Positions 44,645 through 53,679 of a DNA stretch of 57,367 nt are shown piece after piece. The position numbers and the translations under genes are program-made. How positions within the stretch are numbered: position 1 is the stretch's first letter; each line of letters opens with the position of its first letter. The notes beneath the pieces were generated by a model that was not told where the DNA came from, did no database searches, and saw only the letters and a program-made list of their open reading frames with translations. The DNA is from JANNWF01 sp052390415 (lineage in GTDB: Bacteria; Pseudomonadota; Gammaproteobacteria; Xanthomonadales; Xanthomonadaceae): NCBI GenBank assembly GCA_052390415.1, contig JBQTGY010000026.1:1-57367 (forward strand). Reading direction: 5' to 3'.

Positions 44645-45514
44645 TCAGTCCACGACACCGGACCAGCGGAGGTAGGCATTGAGGAAGTCGATGCCGGATA
44701 CCAGCTGGATCCAGCCCGCAATCGCGAGGTAGGGCCCAAAAGGAATGGGCTTCGCGCGATCGCGGCCTTGAATCACGATTGCGATCAATCCCAGCACCGC
44801 GCCGACCGCCGAGGCGATGAACAACACGGGCAAGATTGCACTGAAGCCGCACCACGCACCCAATGCCGCCAGCAACTTGAAGTCGCCGTAGCCCATGCCC
44901 TCTTTGCCGGTCAGCAGCTTGAACGCCCAGAACACTGACCACAGGCTGCCATAACCAATGATCGCCCCCATGATCGATTCGCCGGGCGATACAAACACGG
45001 GCACTACGCTGAGACCAAGTCCAAGCCACAGCAGCGGTAGGGTGAGGTCATCCGGCAGCAACGTGGTACGCCAATCGATACCCGCGGCGGCGATCAACAT
45101 GGCGGTAAAGACCAAGGCCGCCAGCGCTTGTGGCGTGAGCCCAAAGCGCCAAACGACGACCGCAAAAGCGAGGCCAGTCAGCAGCTCGACCGCCGGATAC
45201 TGGATTGAAATGCGTATGCCGCAGCCGCGGCATTTCCCGCGCAGCGCCATATAACTCACCAGCGGGATATTTTCCCATGCCCCCAGCTGGCGCTGGCACT
45301 GCGGGCAGTGTGATCGTTCGACAACGATGCCCGGCGGTGCGGGCACCTGACTTGGCTCAAGCTCCAACAAGTCCCGGCTATCGCGTTCCCAACTCCACTG
45401 CAAACGCGGCGGCACTCGCAGGATCACCACATTGAGAAAACTGCCAACCAGCAGTCCGAACAAAAAGACTCCCCCAATGGCCAGTGCAGGAACGGCAGTT
45501 AAAAGTTCAAGCAC
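44645..45514 (-). CDS. pilD: Type IV prepilin peptidase/N-methyltransferase
   Basis: 289 residues, about eight membrane helices. Cleaves the leader of prepilins and methylates the new N-terminal Phe. The zinc-binding CPQC and CRGC pairs lie in the first cytoplasmic loop. The catalytic aspartates are in AAGIDWRTTLLPDD and the GxGD motif GMGYGDFKLL. NIPLVSYMALRGKC is typical. It acts on PilA (52934-53371). Confidence 0.97.
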   Translation of the reverse strand: MLELLTAVPALAIGGVFLFGLLVGSFLNVVILRVPPRLQWSWERDSRDLLELEPSQVPAPPGIVVERSHCPQCQRQLGAWENIPLVSYMALRGKCRGCGIRISIQYPAVELLTGLAFAVVVWRFGLTPQALAALVFTAMLIAAAGIDWRTTLLPDDLTLPLLWLGLGLSVVPVFVSPGESIMGAIIGYGSLWSVFWAFKLLTGKEGMGYGDFKLLAALGAWCGFSAILPVLFIASAVGAVLGLIAIVIQGRDRAKPIPFGPYLAIAGWIQLVSGIDFLNAYLRWSGVVD

Positions 45515-45533
45515 GCGTGTACTTGGCCCAACC

Positions 45534-46793
45534 CTACATCGCCGCGGCGAGCTTGAAGATCGGCAAGTACATACCGATCACCATCGAGCCCACGATGCCA
45601 CCAATGACGATCATCACCATCGGCTCAATCAAGCTGGAAAGTGCATCAACCGCGTTATTGACTTCCTGCTCGTAAAATTCAGCCACCTTGAACAGCATCG
45701 TGTCGAGCGCACCCGCCTCTTCACCGATGGCGGTCATCTGGACAACCATGTGCGGAAAGATGTCGACCTGGCGCATCGCCACATTCAATTGGTAACCAAC
45801 CGAAACATCGTTCTTTACTTTTGCGGTGGCCTCGGCATAAACGATGTTGCCCGTTGCACCACCGACCGTGTCCAATGCTTCGACAAGAGGCACACCCGCC
45901 TTGAACGTGGTCGCCAAAGTACGGGCAAACCTGGCAATGGCTGCCTGTTGCATGATCATCCCGATGACGGGGACTTTCAGGATCAGCTTGTCCAGGAAAT
46001 GTGCAAAGGGCTTGGAGCGCTTCTTGAATTCAATCAAACCCATGATCGAGCCGGCGACAATCAAGCCGACAAGCCACCACCAAGTCTGCATGAACTCGGA
46101 GGCACCGATGATCAACAAGGTAAATGCGGGCAAATCGGCTCCGAAGCTCTTGAATACATTTTGAAACTGGGGCACGACAAAAATCAGAAGAATGGCGCTG
46201 ACCAGCACCGCAACCGCAATCACGACTGCCGGATAGAACAATGCTTTCTTGATCTTGCCTTTCAGCGTTTCAGTGTTCTCTTTATAGGTTGCGATCGTGT
46301 GCAGTACCGTTTCAAGCACGCCCGCGCCTTCGCCTGCTTTTACCAAATTCACAAACAACTCGTCGAATTGCAGGGGATGTCTGGCCAAAGATTCGGCCAG
46401 CGTGGAGCCTCCCTCAAGCGAGCCGCGAACGTCATCCAGCATGTTCTTCATCCGAATGTTCTGCTGCCCGCCAGCAATGATCTCAAATGAAGTTACCAGC
46501 GGCACGCCCGACTGCATCATCGTGGCCAACTGTCGGCTAAAGATCGAAATCTCCTTTGCCGAAATGGTCTTGCCGGCGGCACCGAACAGCGGTTTTGGTT
46601 TCGGCTTTACCATACCAGGGTTAATTCCCTGCTTACGCAATTCCGCTTTGAGCAGATTTGCGTTTTTGGCCATGGTCTCGCCTTTCATGCGAATGCCGCG
46701 TTTGTCCAGCCCCTCCCAGACAAACGGCTGCATCGGATTTGGGTTACGAGACACTGCGGGCTTAGCCCGGACTGCAGCTTTGGTAGCGGCCAT
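45534..46793 (-). CDS. pilC: Type IV pilus inner membrane platform protein PilC
   Basis: 419 residues with two T4P/T2S GspF-type domains (~80-205 and ~285-410) and three main membrane helices. FSRQLATMMQSGVPLVTSFE and FARTLATTFKAGVPLVEAL are the repeated domain signatures; MTAIGEEAGALDTML is near the end. It couples PilB and PilT motors to the pilus base. It lies 5 bp after pilB. Confidence 0.97.
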   Translation of the reverse strand: MAATKAAVRAKPAVSRNPNPMQPFVWEGLDKRGIRMKGETMAKNANLLKAELRKQGINPGMVKPKPKPLFGAAGKTISAKEISIFSRQLATMMQSGVPLVTSFEIIAGGQQNIRMKNMLDDVRGSLEGGSTLAESLARHPLQFDELFVNLVKAGEGAGVLETVLHTIATYKENTETLKGKIKKALFYPAVVIAVAVLVSAILLIFVVPQFQNVFKSFGADLPAFTLLIIGASEFMQTWWWLVGLIVAGSIMGLIEFKKRSKPFAHFLDKLILKVPVIGMIMQQAAIARFARTLATTFKAGVPLVEALDTVGGATGNIVYAEATAKVKNDVSVGYQLNVAMRQVDIFPHMVVQMTAIGEEAGALDTMLFKVAEFYEQEVNNAVDALSSLIEPMVMIVIGGIVGSMVIGMYLPIFKLAAAM

Positions 46794-46798
46794 TTTGA

Positions 46799-48523
46799 TC
46801 AGTCCTTGGTAATGCGGTTGATTTCAGCAAGGCTCATGATGCCATTACGAGCCTTCAGCAGTGCCGACTTGCGTAGGTCATTCACACCAACCTGCTCAGC
46901 GGCTTTGGCAATTTGCATGGCGTTGCCGCCCTGCAGGATTATCTCTTGGATCTGCTCGGACATGGGCATTACTTGGTAAACGCCGGATCTGCCCTTGTAA
47001 CCCTCGTTACATTCATCGCAGCCAATGGCGTCGTACAAGGTAAAACCAGCCTCGACCTCTGCCGGATCAAAACCCTCGGCAAGCAGTGCGGCCTTTGGTA
47101 GCACCAAGGGCTTCTTGCAGTCATGCAAGCGTCGCCCCAACCGTTGGGCGATAACGAGTGTCACCGAGGATGTGATGTTGTAGGGGGCGATTCCCATGTT
47201 CATCAGGCGTGATATGGTCTGCGGCGCATCATTGGTGTGCAGGGTAGACAGCACCAAATGGCCAGTCTGCGCCGCCTTGATCGCGATTTCTGCCGTTTCC
47301 AGGTCGCGGATCTCGCCAACCATGATCACGTCAGGGTCTTGACGCAGAAACGCGCGCAGTGCGGCCGCGAACGTCATGCCACGCTTGACGTTCATCTGTA
47401 CCTGGTTGATCCCGGGAACACGAATTTCGACCGGATCCTCCGCGGTCGAAATGTTGCGTGCCTCGGTATTCAGGATGTTCAATCCGGTGTAAAGCGAGAC
47501 CGTCTTTCCGGAACCGGTAGGGCCGGTGACCAGGATCATGCCGTAGGGCTTCGCCAAGGCATCAAGATAACTTTGTTTCTGCGGGGGCTCGTAGCCCAAC
47601 ATGTCGATACCCAATTTCGCGGCACTGCCATCCAGCAGTCGCAGCACCACTTTCTCCCCGAAAAGTGTTGGGCAGGTGGAGACGCGAAAGTCCATCGATT
47701 TGTTCTTCGATAGATTCAACTTGATGCGTCCATCTTGTGGAACGCGCCTCTCGGCGATGTCCAGCGATGACATCACCTTCAGGCGCGAAGAAATTCTGGG
47801 TGTCAGTTTGACCGGCGGCTTGGCTACGGTTTTGAGGATTCCGTCCATTCGCAAACGCACCCGAAATTCAGTTTCGTAGGGTTCGAAGTGGATATCGGAG
47901 GCGCCGCGCTTGATCGCATCCACCAACATCTTGTTGACGAACCGCACCACCGGCGTGTCATCTCCGCGAACGTTGACACCGGTCTCGTCCTTGTCGTCGT
48001 CTTCGGTGTCGCCGAGTTCGAGGTTCTCGAGACCCTCGGTGTCATCCATTTCATCCGCCATGGAGTCATTGACGGTCAGCGCGATCTCGATGGCGCGGCG
48101 CAACTGATCTTCATCGACCAAGATTGCTTCGACCGACATGTTGGCCTGGAACTTGATGTCATCCAAAGCGCGGACATTAGTGGGGTCAGAGATTCCCACG
48201 AACAATCGGTTCCCGCGCTTGAACAACGGCAGCGCCTGGTGCTGATTGATCAACTTCTCGTCAACCGACTTGATGGGGGCGGTCGCAAAGTCGAGCGCGG
48301 TCACATCCATGATCGGCATGCCAAACTCAACGGCGTTGGCTGCGGCGATCTGTGCCGCCGTTGACAGCCTTTTGTCGAGCAGATAAGCATGCAAGGGACG
48401 TTTGTCTTTGGCCGCCTCGTCCATCGCTCGACGAGCGTCGACTTCGGCCAGTTGGCCATCGAGCACCAAGCGACGAACTATCCCGGTAATGCCCGCCAGG
48501 CTAGGAGTAGGCGCTGCGTTCAT
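46799..48523 (-). CDS. pilB: Type IV pilus extension ATPase PilB
   Basis: 574 residues from ATG 48523. N-terminal MshEN-like region (~1-150), then the ATPase with Walker A GPTGSGKTVSLYTGL (~335), Asp box DPVEIRVPGINQVQMN, Walker B VIMVGEIRD (~404) and His box TGHLVLSTLHTND. The usual tetracysteine zinc site is incomplete: the first pair, normally LCxxCK, reads LHDCKK (one Cys, ~467), while CDEC (~499-502) is intact. It powers pilus extension from the cytoplasm. Confidence 0.96.
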   Translation of the reverse strand: MNAAPTPSLAGITGIVRRLVLDGQLAEVDARRAMDEAAKDKRPLHAYLLDKRLSTAAQIAAANAVEFGMPIMDVTALDFATAPIKSVDEKLINQHQALPLFKRGNRLFVGISDPTNVRALDDIKFQANMSVEAILVDEDQLRRAIEIALTVNDSMADEMDDTEGLENLELGDTEDDDKDETGVNVRGDDTPVVRFVNKMLVDAIKRGASDIHFEPYETEFRVRLRMDGILKTVAKPPVKLTPRISSRLKVMSSLDIAERRVPQDGRIKLNLSKNKSMDFRVSTCPTLFGEKVVLRLLDGSAAKLGIDMLGYEPPQKQSYLDALAKPYGMILVTGPTGSGKTVSLYTGLNILNTEARNISTAEDPVEIRVPGINQVQMNVKRGMTFAAALRAFLRQDPDVIMVGEIRDLETAEIAIKAAQTGHLVLSTLHTNDAPQTISRLMNMGIAPYNITSSVTLVIAQRLGRRLHDCKKPLVLPKAALLAEGFDPAEVEAGFTLYDAIGCDECNEGYKGRSGVYQVMPMSEQIQEIILQGGNAMQIAKAAEQVGVNDLRKSALLKARNGIMSLAEINRITKD

Positions 48524-48733
48524 TTCGAGCGATCCCAAGTTAATTTTCCACGTCCTTCGAATGTACCGCAAAACAGTTCAGTAGGGGGAGACTCCGGCAA
48601 CGACTGCGGGTGTGGGGCGCCGCCCGCCCAGTAGTTCGCAAGCGCCGGCGCATTCTTGATGCAGCTTGCGGGGCGACCGATCTGCCTTGGAGTATCTTTA
48701 AGGCGTCAACCTGCTCCAAAGGAATCAGCCTGC

Positions 48734-49606
48734 ATGCGCTTGTCGGTCATCATCCCCGCGAAAAACGAGTCAGCCAACCTCGGCCAAACTCTCGCACGTG
48801 TTAAGGTCCACGCGGAAAATGCGGAAGTAATCGTCGTCAATGATGGGTCATCCGACGCAACTGCCGAAATTGCCCGGCAGTTTGGCGCAACGGTCCTCTC
48901 AGTCCCCTATACGATGGGTAACGGTGCCGCCATCAAACGGGGAGCCCGCCACGCGAGCGGCGAGGTGTTGATTTTCCTGGACGCAGATGGCCAACACGAT
49001 CCTGCGGATATCGCGCCGATGCTCGAGCGTCTGGCAAACGGCTACGACATGGTGGTAGGCGCTCGCGACTCAAGTGGCCAAGCCAGTCGTGGCCGCAGTC
49101 TGGCAAATGCCTTTTATAATAAGTTGGCATCGTGGATGACCGGCCATGATATCGCCGATCTGACGTCTGGCTTTCGCGTGGTGTATCGGTCAAAGTTCGT
49201 CGAGTTTATCAATCTTTTACCGAATGGGTTCTCCTACCCCACCACCATAACCATGGCATTTTTTCGGAGCGCCTATTCGGTCTGTTACCATCCGATAAAA
49301 GTTTCGCGCCGCAAAGATTCACATAGTCATATTCGCCCTTTGCAGGATGGGTTCCGGTTTTTGTTGATTATATTCAAAATCGCAACTCTATACGCTCCCC
49401 TAAAAATCTTCGTGCCTGTGAGTATGACGTTTTTCAGTCTCGGCCTGGGGAATTATGCTTATACCTACATGATGTACAGCAGATTAACCAACATGAGCGT
49501 GCTATTGTTCAGCGCCTCAGTCATAATATTTCTGATCGGTTTGGTGTCTGAACAGATTTCGGCGATGCTATACAGCAATGCCGGAAAAGCGCCGGCTGAT
49601 AAATGA
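48734..49606 (+). CDS. DPM1-like polyprenyl-phosphate glycosyltransferase (GT2)
   Basis: 290 residues from ATG 48734, with AAAGGAA upstream. GT-A fold: LSVIIPAKNESANL, VIVVNDGSSDAT, the metal site FLDADGQHDPADI and the dolichyl-phosphate-mannose-synthase-like DLTSGFRVVYRSKF. Two C-terminal membrane helices (~215-280). Such enzymes load a sugar from a nucleotide donor onto undecaprenyl/dolichyl phosphate. Its 3' half is low in GC (49 of 120 bases at 49321-49440), unlike the flanks. Divergent from pilB and grouped with two other membrane glycosylation-type genes, so it may supply the donor for pilin modification. Confidence 0.9.
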   Translation: MRLSVIIPAKNESANLGQTLARVKVHAENAEVIVVNDGSSDATAEIARQFGATVLSVPYTMGNGAAIKRGARHASGEVLIFLDADGQHDPADIAPMLERLANGYDMVVGARDSSGQASRGRSLANAFYNKLASWMTGHDIADLTSGFRVVYRSKFVEFINLLPNGFSYPTTITMAFFRSAYSVCYHPIKVSRRKDSHSHIRPLQDGFRFLLIIFKIATLYAPLKIFVPVSMTFFSLGLGNYAYTYMMYSRLTNMSVLLFSASVIIFLIGLVSEQISAMLYSNAGKAPADK

Positions 49607-49752
49607 GAAGCGGGTCAATGTTGGGGCCATCTCCGCCAAGCACGCAACCTGGCTTTACCGAATCAGAATTGACTTGGGCTGTCACCGATCGCTTTGGATA
49701 AGCACCCGAAAGGGTCGGGTCATGGTACGTTGGCACGGTCGATCACAATGCT

Positions 49753-50721
49753 TTATTTTGGTCCGCTTGTGGTTGCTGCTTGCCACGAAGTTGCGACAAT
49801 AAACGTTGTACCGTCTCCGATTGTGCTGATCAATCGCGCCAGAAGTACGACCGAAAGTAGAGTTTCCGGCGGCGCATTGGTGCCGCCAAGTATAAGTAGT
49901 TGCACTGCTTCGCGAACACCCAGTCCCGCAGGCGCCCCGGGCGCGACAAACCCAATCACCCAGGATAAGCAGAAAGTTGTGGTGATGGTCGCAAGTCCCA
50001 GTTGGGCATCGTTTCCCGTCGACGTAACGGCAATCCAAAGCCCAACACTCGCCAACACCTGGCTCGCAGAATAAACGACTACGATGATGAGTATTGTTCG
50101 AAAACGCGGAAATGTAGCCATTGCGTCCAATAGTCTTCGCAGGCTTCCTTGCCAATTGTCGCGCTCATCGGATTGCCGGGTGCGATGGTGTCTTGAATAG
50201 GCCGCTGTCCCAGCCACGCCTATGGCAGCAAGCAAGACGCTGGCGCCGGCCAGGGCCGACGAGCCCCATCCAGCGATTTGCTGTACGTCGGACAAATGAA
50301 GGGCGATGCTGCCCAATACCAGGCTGGTGAGTACTAAGATCAGCGCTTCTTGACTGGAGGAAACGACGTAGGCGCGTGCGCCCATACCTGCTGCTTTGCA
50401 AAGCAGGAACCGGGTTGCGTGTTGTGCGATATTTCCGGGGAAATATTTTGCGAGTTGGCTGGAGCCCATGATCAGAATCAGCCGTGGCGTGGGCCAGAAC
50501 TCGCGTTGGGTCGCCAACAACTGTTTCCAGGCTACCGCGCCGAGCGGGACTGATGCACAGTACAGCACGACCGCCGAGCAAAATCCCAGAAGAGCATCGG
50601 GTGAACCAAGCATGTTCGCCAGATGACCAAAGTCTAGATGTTCCGCGGCATAGCTCAGAAAGTAGGCAAATAATACAAGACCAAGTGCGAGCCCGAATAT
50701 ATTTGCGATCCGTTTCATCAA
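49753..50721 (-). CDS. AglD/UPF0104-type membrane protein (LPG synthase TM-like)
   Basis: 322 residues, about eight membrane helices. GSSQLAKYFPGNIAQHATRF and the conserved GFVAPGAPAGLGVREAV near the C-terminus mark the flippase-like/lysylphosphatidylglycerol synthase TM family. Members often sit beside DPM1-like transferases and are thought to handle lipid-linked sugars; the exact activity is unproven. Alternate Met codons at 50721 and 50718. Convergent with the DPM1-like gene, 146 bp apart, and of low-to-moderate GC, suggesting acquired DNA. Confidence 0.85.
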   Translation of the reverse strand: MMKRIANIFGLALGLVLFAYFLSYAAEHLDFGHLANMLGSPDALLGFCSAVVLYCASVPLGAVAWKQLLATQREFWPTPRLILIMGSSQLAKYFPGNIAQHATRFLLCKAAGMGARAYVVSSSQEALILVLTSLVLGSIALHLSDVQQIAGWGSSALAGASVLLAAIGVAGTAAYSRHHRTRQSDERDNWQGSLRRLLDAMATFPRFRTILIIVVVYSASQVLASVGLWIAVTSTGNDAQLGLATITTTFCLSWVIGFVAPGAPAGLGVREAVQLLILGGTNAPPETLLSVVLLARLISTIGDGTTFIVATSWQAATTSGPK

Positions 50722-50962
50722 TTCGGCACTAGTATGAGAAAGTTAGTTCTGAGGGGCTAGCCGACTTATCCTATCGATGGGCAAGTGCGATGGACTTGGC
50801 GGCGTGATGGTGCGGCTTATTGCTCTCGACGGCCGCCTCACATTCGTCTGCCGCCGCACGAGATTGGCAGATACCTTGATTGAGGGGAGGATGAAGGGAT
50901 TTGGACGTTGTTGCGCAAACCTTTGCCCAATCAACGAATCACGGTGCGACCTAGATAAGCAC
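50722..50962. other. Spacer between GT-C gene and UPF0104-type gene, no gene seen
   Basis: 241 bp of moderate GC. Short open frames on both strands lack ribosome sites or recognisable sequence. A promoter for the downstream minus-strand gene may be here, but none stands out. Confidence 0.5.
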
Positions 50963-52864
50963 TCAGTCCGTTTGGGTAGCACTTGCGTCTTCGATTTGCA
51001 GGCGTAGTTCATCGACCTCATGTAAGCGCGTTATACGGTGATACTTGCGAATGCGTTGTTCCAAGCGGTCGGCTAGTTCGCGCGCTCGCTCGATACTTCC
51101 GTAATTCAGCTCGTGGTAGGCCAAGAGGCCGAGTGCTGTCAACCCACGCTCGTTGGCGCTCGCGGCTGCAGACAAATGCAGTTTGGTCGCTTCAGTATCG
51201 GAATGTGCTTCGGCCAACATGCTGCGCAAGATGTGAAGATTCTCTATTGTTTCAAGGCGCTTGGTGGATTTGACGGCGGCAAGCAATCGGGTCAAAAAGT
51301 GGTCCATCTGTGAGCTTGTGAGGCTGGGGCAACGTTTTGCTCCGATGAGTATGACAACGGGTTTGAGGGCTTCGTCAATTCCAAATGCGTCCGGGTGTGC
51401 ATGCGCCAACGAGACCAGTAAGTCGAGGTCATAGCTCGTTGCTGCCCCCCAGCAAGAAAGATGCAGATCGTACGATCGCTGCCAGAACTGATTAGGCTTC
51501 AAGGCCTGCGCTTTGCGGACAAAGGTCAGCGCCTCGGTCATTTTGCCCTGGGCACCGAGTAGCGACGCCATCTGGCTGTTTGCACGCGTGGAAAGTGGTT
51601 GATTGCGGACTTCCGTTTCCGTGAACAGGTTGCTGTTCGACCATTGGTGGGCTCGCTGAGCGGTAAGCCCTGCCAACACTAACAAGGGAATTACTGCCAA
51701 CAAGGTCAGTTGCCGCTTGGTGAACGCGCGCGACGCGATCATATTCGCGCAGTAGACAAGCCAAAGAATCGGTCCGAGCATCGCCACATGGTTGCGATGT
51801 TCGAAAGCCATTTCGAGCGCAATGAAACTCGACTCCATCGCGTGCGCTGCGAAAAACCACAAAAGCGCAAATGCGGCGACGGGTGTTCGTTTGCGAAGCA
51901 CGAAGGCAAGCGCCACAGTGGAAAGGGTGGCCAACAATCCTAGCCAGGCAAATACATCGTTTGTCTTTCGTGTCTGGAAGATATCCAGATAGAGGCCCAT
52001 TGATCGGATATCGGGCCAAAGGATCGTTTGCAAGTAGTGGCATAGAACGGCTGGCTGGGTCAGCAAGCGTTCCATCATGGAGAATTCGCGTACTCGATAG
52101 TCGTCAATGAAGCTGGGTAGCAGGAGCGCTGCGCCAACAGTTCCGAGCGCCAAGGGAAGGGCAACCGTCAGGCTGAGAAACACTCGGGAAGGCCGGCTTG
52201 CTGCCCACGTCTTCCAGCGGGAGGAGGGCGCGAAAATCAACACCGACAAAAGCATGAGCGGAATCAACGCCCCGGATTCCTTTGAAAGTACTGAAAGCAA
52301 CATCAGCGACAACGCGGTAAACGCCAGCAAGTAGCCCTTTCTCGTCGGCGTATCGGGTGCCTGCAGCTTGTCCAACGCACCCAAGCTATACCAGAGGGTG
52401 ATGAACAAGAACGTTGCAGACAGCTGTGTCATGCGCTGAACGGGGTACAGCACAGTGCTGATATGTAGAGGATGCACTAGCCAGACGAGCGACACGTAAG
52501 CCGCCAGCTTGCGGGATTCCTCGGAAGCCAGGCGAGTGGCGACGATTGGAATCAATCTTCCCAGAAGCAAGAAGAGCAGCGCTCCGTTGCCTATGTGGAT
52601 CAGTAGATTGACTACCTTGTAGTGAAACGGCGCGTTGCCGATCCAGTGATAATTGATCAGGAAAGAAAGGTTGGATACCGGACGATGCAGCAATCCGGAT
52701 CCGTTGCGGATCACGGCATCGGCGAAGTCGAGAAGACTACCGCTGGTTGCGCGTGCTCGGCTCAGGTTGCCGACGTCGTCGAGCATGAAGGGGCCGTTGA
52801 GGCCTGGGAAAAACGGAAGGGCGCAAAGCAGGCCCAGCAGCAGTACGCTCAGTGCTTTTTTCAT
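50963..52864 (-). CDS. TMTC-like GT-C glycosyltransferase with C-terminal TPR-like region
   Basis: 633 residues from ATG 52864 (a TTG two codons upstream is possible). About ten membrane helices fill residues 1-410. The GT-C acidic motif is FMLDD (Asp29-Asp30) in the first periplasmic loop, followed by HRPVSNLSFLINYHW, YKVVNLLIHIGNGALL, LVHPLHISTV and AFEHRNHVAML, a set that matches eukaryotic TMTC O-mannosyltransferases in order. Residues ~415-633 are helical and TPR-like (MASLLGAQGKMTEALTFVRKAQALKP). It lies directly downstream of pilA behind a terminator and lacks a clear ribosome site. A pilin O-glycosyltransferase is the favoured inference. Confidence 0.85.
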   Translation of the reverse strand: MKKALSVLLLGLLCALPFFPGLNGPFMLDDVGNLSRARATSGSLLDFADAVIRNGSGLLHRPVSNLSFLINYHWIGNAPFHYKVVNLLIHIGNGALLFLLLGRLIPIVATRLASEESRKLAAYVSLVWLVHPLHISTVLYPVQRMTQLSATFLFITLWYSLGALDKLQAPDTPTRKGYLLAFTALSLMLLSVLSKESGALIPLMLLSVLIFAPSSRWKTWAASRPSRVFLSLTVALPLALGTVGAALLLPSFIDDYRVREFSMMERLLTQPAVLCHYLQTILWPDIRSMGLYLDIFQTRKTNDVFAWLGLLATLSTVALAFVLRKRTPVAAFALLWFFAAHAMESSFIALEMAFEHRNHVAMLGPILWLVYCANMIASRAFTKRQLTLLAVIPLLVLAGLTAQRAHQWSNSNLFTETEVRNQPLSTRANSQMASLLGAQGKMTEALTFVRKAQALKPNQFWQRSYDLHLSCWGAATSYDLDLLVSLAHAHPDAFGIDEALKPVVILIGAKRCPSLTSSQMDHFLTRLLAAVKSTKRLETIENLHILRSMLAEAHSDTEATKLHLSAAASANERGLTALGLLAYHELNYGSIERARELADRLEQRIRKYHRITRLHEVDELRLQIEDASATQTD

Positions 52865-52872
52865 GTGCAAAT

Positions 52873-52899
52873 GAAAAGCCCCGGCATCGAGCCGGGGCT
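52873..52899 (-). terminator. Intrinsic terminator after pilA
   Basis: On the minus strand AGCCCCGGC, loop TCGAT, GCCGGGGCT (52899-52877), then TTTT. It is 34 bp after the pilA stop and ends 9 bp before the GT-C start codon, so the GT-C gene would be transcribed from pilA only by readthrough. Confidence 0.9.
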
Positions 52900-52933
52900 A
52901 GTCAATGATCCAAAGACGCTTAAGTCGATGCGA

Positions 52934-53371
52934 TTAACGGCATGAAGATGGCGCGTACTTGGCACCGGTCGGATTGGCCGAGGTGCAAGTCCAGATTACG
53001 TTGTTGTTGGCGTCGGTGGTGGCGGTCAGCTCCGTGCTGATCGCGCTGGTCACCAACGAGCTGTCGATACCGGCCGAGTTGTCGATGGTCAGCGTGCCGG
53101 AGACACCGGCGGCCTGGGTGTAAACGGTGTCGATGCAGAAGTCCGAACTGAACACCGCCCCGAACGAATCGATGTTGAGCGGGAAATCGCCATTGGAAAT
53201 CACGAACTCAGCAATACCGAGCTTGTTCGGCGCATTGCCATTCATGCACTCAGCGTACTTGGCGCGGATGGTGTAGTCCTGGTAAGCCGGGATGGCGATC
53301 GCGAGCAGGATGCCAAGGATCGCGATGACGATCATCAACTCGATCAGGGTAAAACCTTTCATGTTCTTCAT
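52934..53371 (-). CDS. pilA: Type IV major pilin PilA
   Basis: 145 residues. Six-residue leader MKNMKG, cleaved by PilD before Phe7, then the hydrophobic helix FTLIELMIVIAILGILLAIA with the conserved Glu at mature position 5. Cysteines at 42, 79, 129 and 144; Cys129-Cys144 would form the C-terminal D-loop. Residues ~90-120 are rich in Ser and Thr, a possible O-glycosylation region, as are Ser142-Ser143 beside the last Cys. GGGGAG precedes the ATG. A sigma-54 promoter lies upstream and PilRS genes are nearby. Confidence 0.96.
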   Translation of the reverse strand: MKNMKGFTLIELMIVIAILGILLAIAIPAYQDYTIRAKYAECMNGNAPNKLGIAEFVISNGDFPLNIDSFGAVFSSDFCIDTVYTQAAGVSGTLTIDNSAGIDSSLVTSAISTELTATTDANNNVIWTCTSANPTGAKYAPSSCR

Positions 53372-53490
53372 GGGAACTCCCCAGTGGGTGGAATTTCAGT
53401 TAGCTAACGAGATGCCAGCGACGCCTTTAAAGACCGTCGGCCTAACTCCTTGGCCTTGCGGCCAGTCGACGTTGCGGGCAAGTCAGATGT

Positions 53491-53508
53491 AAGCACAGCG
53501 CGTGCCAA
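53491..53508 (-). promoter_or_regulatory. Sigma-54 promoter of pilA
   Basis: On the minus strand TTGGCACGCGCTGTGCTT has the GG-N10-GC spacing of -24/-12 promoters (GG at 53506-53505, GC at 53494-53493). The predicted start near 53481 gives a leader of ~110 nt. PilR, encoded at 54577-55965, is the expected activator. Confidence 0.8.
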
Positions 53509-53679
53509 GGCACAAGGCGAAGATTTCTTCGGCGCAACTAGTTGAATGAATTGGAAAACGTTGGCCGCCAATTGTAACCTCATGAAGGGGGCCGAGCAGT
53601 AGCGCGTTAAAAGTCACAACTGCAGGAGTGCCATGAGCGTGGTGCGATGACGCCTCGCGTCCGTGAGTGACCTTCTGCG

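Noticed and set aside
45432..46490. 352-codon plus-strand frame opposite pilC
   Set aside because: PilC is certain, and the antisense product has a His/Gln/Asp composition typical of shadows.
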